5,064 nucleotides of DNA, from positions 1 through 5,064 of the forward strand of contig JAGLDO010000214.1 in the NCBI GenBank assembly GCA_023145555.1, written 5' to 3'. Of the stretch, positions 1 through 5,064 are shown one piece after another. Origin of the DNA: Bacteroidales bacterium. GTDB lineage: Bacteria > Bacteroidota > Bacteroidia > Bacteroidales > B39-G9. Numbering within the stretch: the stretch's first letter is position 1; each line of letters opens with the position of its first letter. Under the pieces are notes generated by a model that was given only the letters and a program-made list of their open reading frames with translations, did not search any database and was not told where the DNA came from. A program made the position numbers and the translations under genes.

Positions 1-290
1 TGGCAACCGCTCTAATAGCAGCTGTGAGAAAGCAAACAGATATTTCAATTGGAACAATTATTGGCTCAAATATTGTTGATATTCTTGGAGTTCTGGGGAT
101 GACATCAATTTTAAAAAATATTAATATATCTTTTAAAGTTATGGAACATGATTTTTACTGGATGTTTGGAATTTCAATAATCCTTTTCCTGTGTTTACTT
201 CCTTTAAACAAATCTGTGTTAACGCGTTTTAAAGGTTTTATACTTTTATTGGTTTATTTTGTTTATATTTATTTTGTGATAATTGGGTAG
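1..290 (+). CDS. Na+/Ca2+ exchanger-family antiporter, C-terminal part (5' truncated by window)
   Basis: This is the C-terminal end of a membrane cation antiporter of the CaCA family (YrbG-like calcium/sodium antiporter), which exchanges Ca2+ for Na+ or H+ across the inner membrane. The frame is open from position 3, giving 95 visible codons before the TAG at 288-290. The first residues (ATALIAAVRKQTDISIG) and the following GTIIGSNIVDILGVLG match the second alpha-repeat of the family, usually seen as PELATSL..A..K...IA.GN.IGSNIFNIL..LG. The N/D-rich turn lines the ion-binding site; here the usual final Asn is Asp. Three hydrophobic segments follow: around the GSN motif, FYWMFGISIILFLCLLPL, and FKGFILLLVYFVYIYFVII at the C-terminus. 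A GTG codon at position 24 lies inside the conserved alpha-repeat and is not a real start. The exact ion specificity cannot be read from this fragment. It lies 55 bp upstream of the lolD-like gene on the same strand. Confidence 0.88.
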   Translation, partial: ATALIAAVRKQTDISIGTIIGSNIVDILGVLGMTSILKNINISFKVMEHDFYWMFGISIILFLCLLPLNKSVLTRFKGFILLLVYFVYIYFVIIG

Positions 291-345
291 ATAGTTTTTT
301 TTCTAAAAATTGTTATAAGTTGTAAATTATTAATTATAGATTATT

Positions 346-999
346 TTGATTAAGATTGAAAAAATAAAAAAATCATTTGGTAGCCTTGAAGTGTTAAAAG
401 GTATTGATATTAATATTAAAAAAGGAGAGATTGTTTCAATTGTTGGAGCAAGTGGTGCCGGAAAAACTACCTTATTACAAGTAGTTGGAACTCTTTTAAA
501 ACCAAACTCAGGCAATATATTTATTAATAATATTGATATTGCTTCTTTAACAGAAAAGAAATTAGCAAAATTTCGAAATACAAATATTGGTTTTGTGTTT
601 CAGTTTCATCAATTATTACCCGAATTCACAGCATTGGAAAATGTTTGTATTCCCGCGTTTATCTCTAATATTTCTAAAAAAGAAGCAGAGGATAAAGCTA
701 AAGATATACTTCATTTTTTAAGCTTAGATAATAGATTGTATCACAAACCAAGTGAATTATCCGGAGGTGAGCAACAACGTGTTGCTGTTGCAAGAGCAAT
801 AATTAATAACCCATCAGTAATATTAGCTGATGAGCCGTCAGGAAATTTAGACAGTAAAAATAAAAAAGAATTACATAATTTATTTTTTTCTTTGCGAGAT
901 GAGTATAATCAAACAATTGTTATTGTTACTCATAATAAAGAATTATCTGAAATGTCAGACAGGATACTTACTATAAAAGACGGGGTAATTTTAAATTAG
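346..999 (+). CDS. lolD: LolD-like lipoprotein-releasing ABC transporter ATP-binding protein
   Basis: This is a 217-residue cytoplasmic ABC ATPase, the usual length for LolD, which powers release of outer-membrane lipoproteins from the inner membrane with LolC/LolE-type permeases. All nucleotide-binding motifs are present: Walker A GASGAGKTT at residues 34-42, Q-loop Gln86 within VFQFHQLL, signature LSGGEQQRVAVARA at 138-151, Walker B VILADEP at 158-164, D-loop SGNLD at 165-169 and switch His196 in VTHN. The LLPEFTALENV stretch after the Q-loop is typical of LolD. The start is TTG at 346: an in-frame TAG at 337-339 rules out anything much further upstream, and MIKIEKIKKSFGSLEVLKGI is the expected N-terminus. 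No Shine-Dalgarno sequence is visible. No permease gene is in the window. The gene lies 55 bp after the antiporter and ends 2 bp from the convergent LysE-family gene. MacB- or FtsE-type ATPases are the alternatives but fit less well. Confidence 0.9.
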   Translation: MIKIEKIKKSFGSLEVLKGIDINIKKGEIVSIVGASGAGKTTLLQVVGTLLKPNSGNIFINNIDIASLTEKKLAKFRNTNIGFVFQFHQLLPEFTALENVCIPAFISNISKKEAEDKAKDILHFLSLDNRLYHKPSELSGGEQQRVAVARAIINNPSVILADEPSGNLDSKNKKELHNLFFSLRDEYNQTIVIVTHNKELSEMSDRILTIKDGVILN

Positions 1000-1001
1000 T
1001 T

Positions 1002-1628
1002 CTATTTTATAAAGAATTGAAATATTGCAATACACGAAAGAGCAATAATAGCTATGCCTGAAGCCCTATTAATATGCCAAATAACTTTTAATCTGAATTT
1101 GTGCCTATAGACATTAACTACTGATGTTAAGAAATACCACCAAAGAGTTGCACCAAGAAATATTCCGGCAATTAATAAATAAGAAGAGCCTTCGCTACCA
1201 CTATCGCCTATTAAACCTAAAGCTGCATAAGCAGTTCCATAAAAAATTACAGTTAATGGGTTTGAAATAGTGAGAAAAAATGTTGAAATATAATCACCAA
1301 AAATTCCTTTTTTTTGTTTTCGTTGATTAATCTTATATTGTTTAACAGGATTTGAGAAAAACATTTTTAATCCTAAAGCTAAAAGTACAGATATACCTAT
1401 AATTTCAAAATATAATTGATGTCTGAGCAAAAAATTAGTTATATAAGTAAGCCCAAATGCAGTAACTATTGCATAAAAAGTATCAGCCGTGGCTGCACCT
1501 AATCCCGAATAAAAGCCTAATGTTTTTCCTTTATTAACTGTTTTTTGTACACATAAAACGCCAATTGGTCCCATTGGTGCAGAAACTGCAATACCTAAAA
1601 TTAAACCTTTTATTAAATATATAATCAT
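1002..1628 (-). CDS. LysE/RhtB-family amino-acid exporter (translocator)
   Basis: This is a 208-residue inner-membrane protein of the LysE superfamily, whose members export amino acids or related small metabolites using the proton gradient. The family hallmark APMGPIGVLCVQKT lies at residues 17-30 at the end of the first membrane helix. The second conserved Asn-Pro motif, SNPLTVIFY, lies at 122-130. Hydrophobic stretches fit six helices: about residues 3-25, 38-62, 72-92, 112-138, 149-171 and 187-207. A basic loop (KQYKINQRKQKKG, about 96-108) probably faces the cytoplasm, and a small polar loop (GDSGSEGSS, 141-149) follows. The ATG at 1626-1628 places the first helix directly at the N-terminus, as in the family. 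There is no Shine-Dalgarno sequence; a 14-bp AT palindrome touches the start codon instead. The substrate cannot be predicted. It is divergent from trmN6 and convergent with lolD. Confidence 0.88.
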   Translation of the reverse strand: MIIYLIKGLILGIAVSAPMGPIGVLCVQKTVNKGKTLGFYSGLGAATADTFYAIVTAFGLTYITNFLLRHQLYFEIIGISVLLALGLKMFFSNPVKQYKINQRKQKKGIFGDYISTFFLTISNPLTVIFYGTAYAALGLIGDSGSEGSSYLLIAGIFLGATLWWYFLTSVVNVYRHKFRLKVIWHINRASGIAIIALSCIAIFQFFIK

Positions 1629-1645
1629 ATTAAAATTTTAATTTG

Positions 1646-1653
1646 CAAAAATA
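1646..1653 (-). promoter_or_regulatory. Candidate Bacteroidota -7 promoter element for the LysE-family gene
   Basis: On the minus strand this reads TATTTTTG, an exact match to the Bacteroidota -7 consensus TAnnTTTG. It would place transcription start about 10-15 nt before the ATG, giving a short leader. No convincing -33 TTG element is seen at the expected spacing, and the region is so AT-rich that a chance match is possible. Confidence 0.35.
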
Positions 1654-1698
1654 TAAAAAAAATTTTAATTAAAAATACTTTTTTTATGTTGTATGTAT

Positions 1699-1706
1699 TA
1701 CGTTTG
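1699..1706 (+). promoter_or_regulatory. Candidate Bacteroidota -7 promoter element for trmN6
   Basis: TACGTTTG matches the Bacteroidota consensus TAnnTTTG exactly and lies 45 bp before the trmN6 ATG, which would leave a leader of about 40 nt. A clear -33 TTG element is missing; the only nearby TTG (1689-1691) is too close. It is the most G+C-containing short stretch in an otherwise A/T-only gap, which adds a little weight. Confidence 0.45.
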
Positions 1707-1751
1707 TTCTAATTTAATGTTTCAATATTTATATAAAACACTTTTTTTTTA

Positions 1752-2465
1752 ATGGCTAATCAATATTTTAAATTTAAGAAGTTTATTATTAATCAAAATA
1801 ATTGTGCCATGAAAGTTGGTACAGATGGTGTTCTTATTGGAGCATGGGTTGATTGTATCGATAAAAAAAGAATTCTTGATATTGGAACAGGCTCAGGTTT
1901 AATAAGTTTAATGATGGCACAAAGGTCAAAAGCTGTTATTGATGCTATAGAAATTGATAATAATTCATTTTCTCAAGCAAAAGAAAATATTTTAAATTCA
2001 GATTGGGGAAATAGAATCAATATTTTTAACATTTCTTTTCAAGAATTTAATAAAAACAAATCAAATTTATATAATTTAATTGTAACTAATCCTCCCTATT
2101 TTATAAATTCTTTAAAGGCAAATACTCCTGAAAGAACAAATGCGCGTCATAATAATTTACTAACTCACAGCGATTTGCTCGCAGGTGTTGACAAATTATT
2201 AACCAAAGAAGGTGTTTTTTGCTTAATTTTACCATACGAGCAAACACAAGGGTTTATTAAATTAGCTGAAAATTACGGCTTTTATTGCACCAAAATTTTA
2301 AAAGTAAAGCCAACTCCCGAAAAAAAACCAAAAAGAGCTTTAATTGAATTAAGACGGGAAAAAATAAAATATGAAGAAAATGTCTTAATAATTGAAAAAA
2401 GCAAACGACACGATTATACAAAAGAATATAAAGAATTGACAAAAGATTTTTATTTGGCTTTTTAA
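1752..2465 (+). CDS. trmN6: tRNA1(Val) adenine-37 N6-methyltransferase (TrmN6/YfiC family)
   Basis: This is a 237-residue class I SAM-dependent methyltransferase that, by family, puts a methyl group on N6 of A37 next to the anticodon of tRNA1(Val). The N-terminus carries the family-specific FKFKKFIINQNNCAMKVGTDGVLIGAW (residues 6-32). Motif I, which binds SAM, is ILDIGTGSG at 41-49. The acidic residue of motif II is in AIEID at 65-69. The catalytic motif IV is NPPYF at 113-117, the N6-adenine signature that separates it from C5 or ribose methylases. The C-terminal HDYTKEYKELTKDFYL (220-235) is also typical of YfiC homologues. The ATG at 1752 is preferred over Met20 because the residues between are conserved in the family. 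The start is preceded by nine T and has no Shine-Dalgarno sequence. It stands alone between divergent and convergent neighbours, so it is probably transcribed as a single gene. Confidence 0.92.
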   Translation: MANQYFKFKKFIINQNNCAMKVGTDGVLIGAWVDCIDKKRILDIGTGSGLISLMMAQRSKAVIDAIEIDNNSFSQAKENILNSDWGNRINIFNISFQEFNKNKSNLYNLIVTNPPYFINSLKANTPERTNARHNNLLTHSDLLAGVDKLLTKEGVFCLILPYEQTQGFIKLAENYGFYCTKILKVKPTPEKKPKRALIELRREKIKYEENVLIIEKSKRHDYTKEYKELTKDFYLAF

Positions 2466-2549
2466 CTTCGGCTAAGCGTGGTGGTTTTATTGAAAAAATA
2501 CTTAAAAACGCTCGCAAAACTTTTCAACGTATTTTTATATTCAATTTTT

Positions 2550-2575
2550 AAATCTTAAATCAAATCTATAAATCT
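2550..2575. repeat. Four short AAATC direct repeats beside the hairpin
   Basis: AAATC starts at 2550, 2557, 2562 and 2570; three of the four copies continue as AAATCT. The last copy is the outer end of the 2570-2602 hairpin. The third copy, with the preceding C (CAAATCT at 2561-2567), can also pair with the 3' arm end AGATTTG at 2597-2603, so the hairpin base has two possible registers. The function is unknown, and slippage during replication is one explanation. Confidence 0.5.
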
Positions 2576-2602
2576 GCCGGATTTTGAAAATCCGGCAGAT
2601 TT
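2570..2602. terminator. Perfect 16-bp inverted repeat, probable bidirectional terminator
   Basis: Positions 2570-2585 pair with 2587-2602 without a mismatch around the single central base 2586. The core CTGCCGGA/TCCGGCAG forms a G+C-rich island in an AT-rich gap. It lies between the convergent stops of trmN6 (2465) and the saccharopine dehydrogenase gene (2609), where a shared terminator is expected. The T-tracts that follow are weak (GATGTTTTAG on the plus strand, ATAGATTTG on the minus strand), so intrinsic termination is likely but not certain. A dispersed palindromic repeat is the alternative. Confidence 0.65.
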
Positions 2603-2608
2603 GATGTT

Positions 2609-3946
2609 TTAGATATTTTCACTAACAGGTAAACCGTATTCTTCAATCATCTTAATATTCATTTCTTCAAGAGCATCAAGAACAGGATTATAAATTCCGG
2701 GAATTACAGGAATATGAACACCTGTTTCTGTAATTTTACCTTCAAGAATCATTTTAACAGCAACAGAAGCAGGTAAAGCAACAGTACGAGCAATTGCTGT
2801 ATCTGTATTTAATGTTCCAAAATCAACTAATCTTGATTTAATAACTTCTTGTTTGCCATCAGCATACTCAGCTAAAAAGATGTGTTGCATAATACACATA
2901 TCTCTTTCGTCACCACCAAGAGGCATTTTTTCTATCATTAAGTCAGAAGTAATTTCAAAAGGAGTATCCTCTTTTCTGTTCATAGGTTTATCATCAAATA
3001 CACCTAACCATTCGATAGTGTCTAAAGCATAAGCAGCTTTATCTATTTTAAGATAATCAGCAGCTTTTTGTCTAATATCAGAAGCATCTTTTGCACCTAT
3101 TAATATTGCTACCATTTCAGCATAAGTTTTTTCGGTAAAATCTTTTTTGTCGTTTGTGATTAAACCAAGAGCTTTCATTGCATCTAAAGATTCACACCAT
3201 CCAATATACCTAAATGTACCTCTTAATATTGTTGATGTCTCGGGAATACCATAAGTGTCGATATATGGAAGAGAATCTCTGTTAGGGTAAACCTGAAGTT
3301 CCCCAACAGAAGGAAAATCAAGATTAAAAATATCTTTAAACAAGTTTTTGGTAGGTACGTCTGTTATTTTACCGTGCTTAAGATATTTAGCATCGTTATT
3401 ACCAGCCATTACAACTCCTTTTGGACTCCACGAAAATTTATATTTGAATGGATTTGTTGCTGCTTCAGGAGCAGGTAAAGCACCACATAGAGAATAGAAT
3501 TCTTTTATTTCCCCGCCTTTATTATGAACGGTATCAATAATTCTCATTGCTGACATATGGTCAATACCCGGGTCTAAACCTATTTCATTCAATAGAAGGA
3601 CACCTGCTTTTTTTGCTTCATCGTCTAATGCTGACATTTTAGGTTGAACATATGATGTTGTAACCAAAGGTTTTTTGTGTTTAATACAATATTTTGCAAC
3701 CATTGGATGATATGCATATGGCAATAAACTTATTGCAATATCATGTCCATAAACTAATTTATCTAAAGTGTCTTCATCATCAACAGTCCATGCCAATGCT
3801 GTGCCATGCTCACGACCTTTTATCATTGCTTCTGCTTTAGATTTTGTTCGTGATGCTATGGTAACTTGAATACCGTTATCTAATAGATAATGAACCATTG
3901 GTTTGACAACCATTCCTGCACCTAAAATTAATGCTTTTTTCATCAT
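2609..3946 (-). CDS. Saccharopine dehydrogenase, Lys9-type (NADP+, L-glutamate-forming)
   Basis: This is a 445-residue soluble oxidoreductase, almost the same length as yeast Lys9 (446). By family it interconverts saccharopine with glutamate plus 2-aminoadipate 6-semialdehyde; in bacteria without the fungal lysine pathway the likely role is lysine breakdown. The Rossmann dinucleotide loop is LGAGMVVKP at residues 8-16, and SRTKSKAE (32-39) supplies an Arg that favours NADP(H). The family signature GLDPGIDHM lies at 123-131, FSWSPKGV at 171-178 and LRGTFRYIGW at 241-250. The C-terminal part closes the Rossmann fold with TDTAIARTVALPASVAV (381-397) and GVHIPVIPGIYNPVLDAL (409-426), as in Lys9. 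Two ATG codons stand in tandem (3944-3946 and 3941-3943) and either could be used. Its G+C is visibly higher than that of alkD. No lysine-ketoglutarate reductase gene is in the window. Carboxynorspermidine dehydrogenase is a less likely relative because its nucleotide-binding loop differs. Confidence 0.88.
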   Translation of the reverse strand: MMKKALILGAGMVVKPMVHYLLDNGIQVTIASRTKSKAEAMIKGREHGTALAWTVDDEDTLDKLVYGHDIAISLLPYAYHPMVAKYCIKHKKPLVTTSYVQPKMSALDDEAKKAGVLLLNEIGLDPGIDHMSAMRIIDTVHNKGGEIKEFYSLCGALPAPEAATNPFKYKFSWSPKGVVMAGNNDAKYLKHGKITDVPTKNLFKDIFNLDFPSVGELQVYPNRDSLPYIDTYGIPETSTILRGTFRYIGWCESLDAMKALGLITNDKKDFTEKTYAEMVAILIGAKDASDIRQKAADYLKIDKAAYALDTIEWLGVFDDKPMNRKEDTPFEITSDLMIEKMPLGGDERDMCIMQHIFLAEYADGKQEVIKSRLVDFGTLNTDTAIARTVALPASVAVKMILEGKITETGVHIPVIPGIYNPVLDALEEMNIKMIEEYGLPVSENI

Positions 3947-3958
3947 TAAATAATTTTA

Positions 3959-3985
3959 TTAAAAGGTTGGATGCCCCTTCTCCAT
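3959..3985 (-). other. Possible 8-codon upstream ORF in the saccharopine dehydrogenase leader
   Basis: On the minus strand an ATG at 3985-3983 opens a short frame encoding MEKGHPTF and closes with TAA at 3961-3959, 12 bp before the first ATG of the dehydrogenase. It is preceded by AAGGAAAG, the only purine-rich, Shine-Dalgarno-like stretch close before an ATG that I noticed in the window, though its spacing is very short. It is in a different frame from the main gene and resembles no known leader peptide. It may be a chance ORF. Confidence 0.25.
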
Positions 3986-3999
3986 CTTTCCTTTTTAAT

Positions 4000-4014
4000 T
4001 AAACTGTTAGTTTA
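4000..4014. promoter_or_regulatory. 15-bp operator-like inverted repeat
   Basis: TAAACT (4000-4005) and AGTTTA (4009-4014) form a perfect 6-bp inverted repeat around GTT. It lies 54 bp upstream of the dehydrogenase ATG, where a repressor site or leader hairpin would act. The regulator is unknown, and the arms are short enough for a chance match in AT-rich DNA. Confidence 0.3.
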
Positions 4015-4107
4015 TAAGGGATTTTACACTAATGTTATATGTTAATTTTTTATGCTTTAATTTATGGATAAACTTATAACTTATTAAATAAATAAACAAT
4101 GGTTTTT

Positions 4108-4201
4108 GTCATTATTTAGTATTGTTTTATAGCACTTTTTTAAACATTGTTGTTTTTATGATGAAAACATAAATAGACACTATAAATCAATATAAAACGA
4201 C
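4108..4201. repeat. Imperfect inverted repeat with a nested hairpin
   Basis: The arm TATTGTTTTATAG (4120-4132) pairs with CTATAAATCAATA (4180-4192) over 13 positions with one mismatch. The pairing can be extended outward, with gaps, to GTC at 4108-4110 and GAC at 4199-4201. Inside the loop, TGTTTT (4151-4156) pairs with AAAACA (4164-4169) to make a second hairpin. It could be a structured RNA, a regulatory site or a remnant of a small inverted-repeat element. No flanking target duplication was found. Confidence 0.4.
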
Positions 4202-4220
4202 TAGACTATTGTTCATTGCA

Positions 4221-4252
4221 ATATTTTTTTTTCAGAAATTATATTTTTTTTT
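4221..4252. repeat. Two ATATTTTTTTTT tracts repeated with a 20-bp period
   Basis: The 12-mer ATATTTTTTTTT occurs at 4221-4232 and again at 4241-4252, exactly 20 bp apart, about two helical turns. The tracts lie 43-74 bp upstream of the alkD ATG. Phased T-tracts of this kind bend DNA and can act as an UP-like promoter element. This role is inferred from position and spacing only. Confidence 0.4.
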
Positions 4253-4294
4253 GAATTAAGTTTAATATATTATACTAAATTATAAAATAAAAAA

Positions 4295-4972
4295 ATGGAA
4301 GAATACATAAAAACTTTAGAAATTGAATTTAAAAAAATTGCAAACAATGAAATAGCAATTCAACAAAAAGCATATTTAAAAAATCAATTTGATTTTTATG
4401 GCATAAAAACTCCCCTAAGACGAAAAATTCAAAAACCATTTTTCGAATCTGATGTTTTGCCAAAAAAAAGTGATTTAGAAAAAATTGTAAAAAAACTTTG
4501 GGCAAAGCCGCAAAGAGAATATCAATATTTTACACAAGAACTTCTGTTTCAATATCGTAAAAAATTTGAGAAAGACGACATTAAAATTCTTGAGTTTATG
4601 ATTACTCACAAATCATGGTGGGACACAGTTGACTTAATTTCTTCTAAACTAGTTGGTGAATATTTTAAAATCTATCCTTTTCAGAAAAATAAATATATTA
4701 ATAAATGGCTTTCTTCTAATAATATTTGGCTTCAACGAACTTGTGTTTTGTTTCAATTAAATTACAAAGAAGCATTAGACAAAGAATTATTGTCATTTAT
4801 TATTAATTCTCTTTTAGGCTCTGACGAATTTTTTATTAACAAATCAATTGGCTGGATTTTAAGAAGTTACAGCAGAGTAAATCCAAAATGGGTAATTGAC
4901 TTTGTGAACAAAACAGAGTTGGATAAATTGAGTGTAAGAGAAGGCATAAGACTTATAAATAAAAACAATTAA
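4295..4972 (+). CDS. alkD: AlkD-family DNA alkylation repair glycosylase
   Basis: This is a 225-residue all-helical protein of the AlkD/HEAT-like-repeat DNA glycosylase family, which removes N3- and N7-alkylated purines from DNA, starting base excision repair. The active-site residues known from Bacillus cereus AlkD appear at the same numbers: Tyr27, Trp109 and Asp113 in SWWDTVD, Arg148 in WLQRT, Trp187 and Arg190 in GWILRSYSR. The repeated amphipathic helices between them fit the HEAT-like fold. The start ATG at 4295 follows an A-rich leader without a Shine-Dalgarno sequence, and the MEEYIKTLEIEF N-terminus fits the family. The C-terminal end (SVREGIRLI) is also typical. It appears to be a single gene, with a long divergent gap before it and a terminator hairpin directly after the stop. 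No adaptive-response gene (ada, alkA, alkB) is nearby, so its induction by alkylation cannot be inferred. Substrate range is known for the family but was not shown here. Confidence 0.92.
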   Translation: MEEYIKTLEIEFKKIANNEIAIQQKAYLKNQFDFYGIKTPLRRKIQKPFFESDVLPKKSDLEKIVKKLWAKPQREYQYFTQELLFQYRKKFEKDDIKILEFMITHKSWWDTVDLISSKLVGEYFKIYPFQKNKYINKWLSSNNIWLQRTCVLFQLNYKEALDKELLSFIINSLLGSDEFFINKSIGWILRSYSRVNPKWVIDFVNKTELDKLSVREGIRLINKNN

Positions 4973-4998
4973 CCCGAAAAATATATTCATCTTTCGGG
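4973..4998. terminator. Hairpin terminator directly after alkD
   Basis: CCCGAAA (4973-4979) pairs perfectly with TTTCGGG (4992-4998) around a 12-nt loop and begins at the base after the alkD stop codon. On the plus strand an A/T-rich stretch follows (CTAAATTTATTTG). On the minus strand the stem is followed by a T-rich run (TTAATTGTTTTTATTT), so it could also stop transcription entering from the right. Confidence 0.6.
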
Positions 4999-5064
4999 CT
5001 AAATTTATTTGTAAATTATATTGTTAAGATGCTACATCAATATAAGTTTTTTAATTTTTAATCC
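4999..5064. other. Non-coding right edge
   Basis: These last 66 bases are almost entirely A/T, with no gene that can be recognised. On the minus strand a frame is open from the window edge to a TAG at 5032-5034, ten codons (GLKIKKLILM), which could be the end of a leftward gene. It is too short to identify. Confidence 0.3.

Larger units (their letters stand above)
3947..4294. other. 348-bp non-coding divergent gap with several structured elements
   Basis: No convincing gene of ordinary size is present on either strand of this gap between the saccharopine dehydrogenase gene (-) and alkD (+). On the side near the dehydrogenase it contains an 8-codon upstream ORF and a 15-bp inverted repeat. 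The middle holds an imperfect stem-loop at about 4108-4201, and the alkD side has two phased T-tracts. No exact TAnnTTTG promoter element was found in either direction; the nearest for alkD is TAAGTTTA at 4257-4264, one mismatch from consensus. Promoters for both genes must be here, but their positions cannot be fixed by eye. Confidence 0.6.

Noticed and set aside
24..290. Antiporter fragment as a complete 88-codon gene starting at GTG 24
   Set aside because: The frame is open upstream to the window edge and the residues before the GTG continue the conserved alpha-repeat, so this is a truncated larger gene.
330..515. 61-codon minus-strand open frame opposite the start of lolD
   Set aside because: It lies opposite conserved lolD coding sequence including Walker A, and its product resembles no protein; it is a shadow of the real gene.
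2257..2517. 86-codon minus-strand open frame overlapping the end of trmN6
   Set aside because: It is mostly antisense to the conserved trmN6 C-terminus, its Leu/Phe-rich product looks like reverse-read AT-rich coding sequence, and it has no recognisable motif.
4108..4201. Miniature transposable element
   Set aside because: The arms are imperfect and internal, no target-site duplication flanks them, and copy number cannot be seen in one window; kept only as an inverted repeat.
4081..4220. CRISPR array or tracrRNA-like locus in the AT-rich gap
   Set aside because: ATTGTT-like words recur, but there is no constant repeat with regular spacers, and no cas gene is nearby.
4263..4272. TAATATATTA palindrome before alkD
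   Set aside because: It is a 10-bp A/T-only palindrome in a region made almost only of A and T, so it is expected by chance.
1..5064. A linked defence, biosynthetic or otherwise new multi-gene system
   Set aside because: All five complete genes and the partial one belong to well-known families with unrelated roles, in alternating orientation, with no shared operon beyond possibly the first two.

Overview
The window is AT-rich and densely coding. It looks like a chromosomal core region of a member of the Bacteroidota, probably a Bacteroidia-like or environmental lineage. Four things support this: low G+C; no clear Shine-Dalgarno sequence before any of the five complete genes; exact matches to the Bacteroidota -7 promoter element TAnnTTTG in one divergent gap; and the type of each protein, especially the LolD-like ATPase, the TrmN6/YfiC-like methyltransferase and the 208-residue LysE-family exporter. 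This placement is inferred from the sequence and was not tested by a database search.

Layout from left to right. (1) Positions 1-290 (+) hold the C-terminal end of a Na+/Ca2+-exchanger-family membrane antiporter, cut by the window edge. (2) Positions 346-999 (+) encode a LolD-like ABC ATPase with a TTG start. (3) Positions 1002-1628 (-) encode a LysE/RhtB-family exporter, convergent with lolD and only 2 bp from it. (4) After a 123-bp divergent gap with promoter-like elements, positions 1752-2465 (+) encode a tRNA1(Val) A37 N6-methyltransferase (TrmN6). (5) A 143-bp gap carries a perfect 16-bp-arm hairpin, probably a bidirectional terminator. (6) Positions 2609-3946 (-) encode a full-length Lys9-type saccharopine dehydrogenase. 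(7) A 348-bp non-coding divergent gap holds an 8-codon upstream ORF, a 15-bp operator-like palindrome, a larger imperfect stem-loop and two phased T-tracts. (8) Positions 4295-4972 (+) encode an AlkD-like DNA glycosylase, followed by a terminator hairpin.

The genes do not form one pathway. They are unrelated housekeeping or stress functions in alternating orientation: ion antiport, lipoprotein sorting, amino-acid or metabolite export, tRNA modification, lysine/saccharopine metabolism and alkylation-damage repair. Only the antiporter and lolD could share a transcript. There is no sign of a mobile element, CRISPR array, phage gene or defence system, and no novel multi-gene system could be supported. 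The most interesting features are non-coding: the 2570-2602 palindrome with its AAATC repeats, the structured leader of the saccharopine dehydrogenase gene, and the unusual 348-bp gap before alkD.
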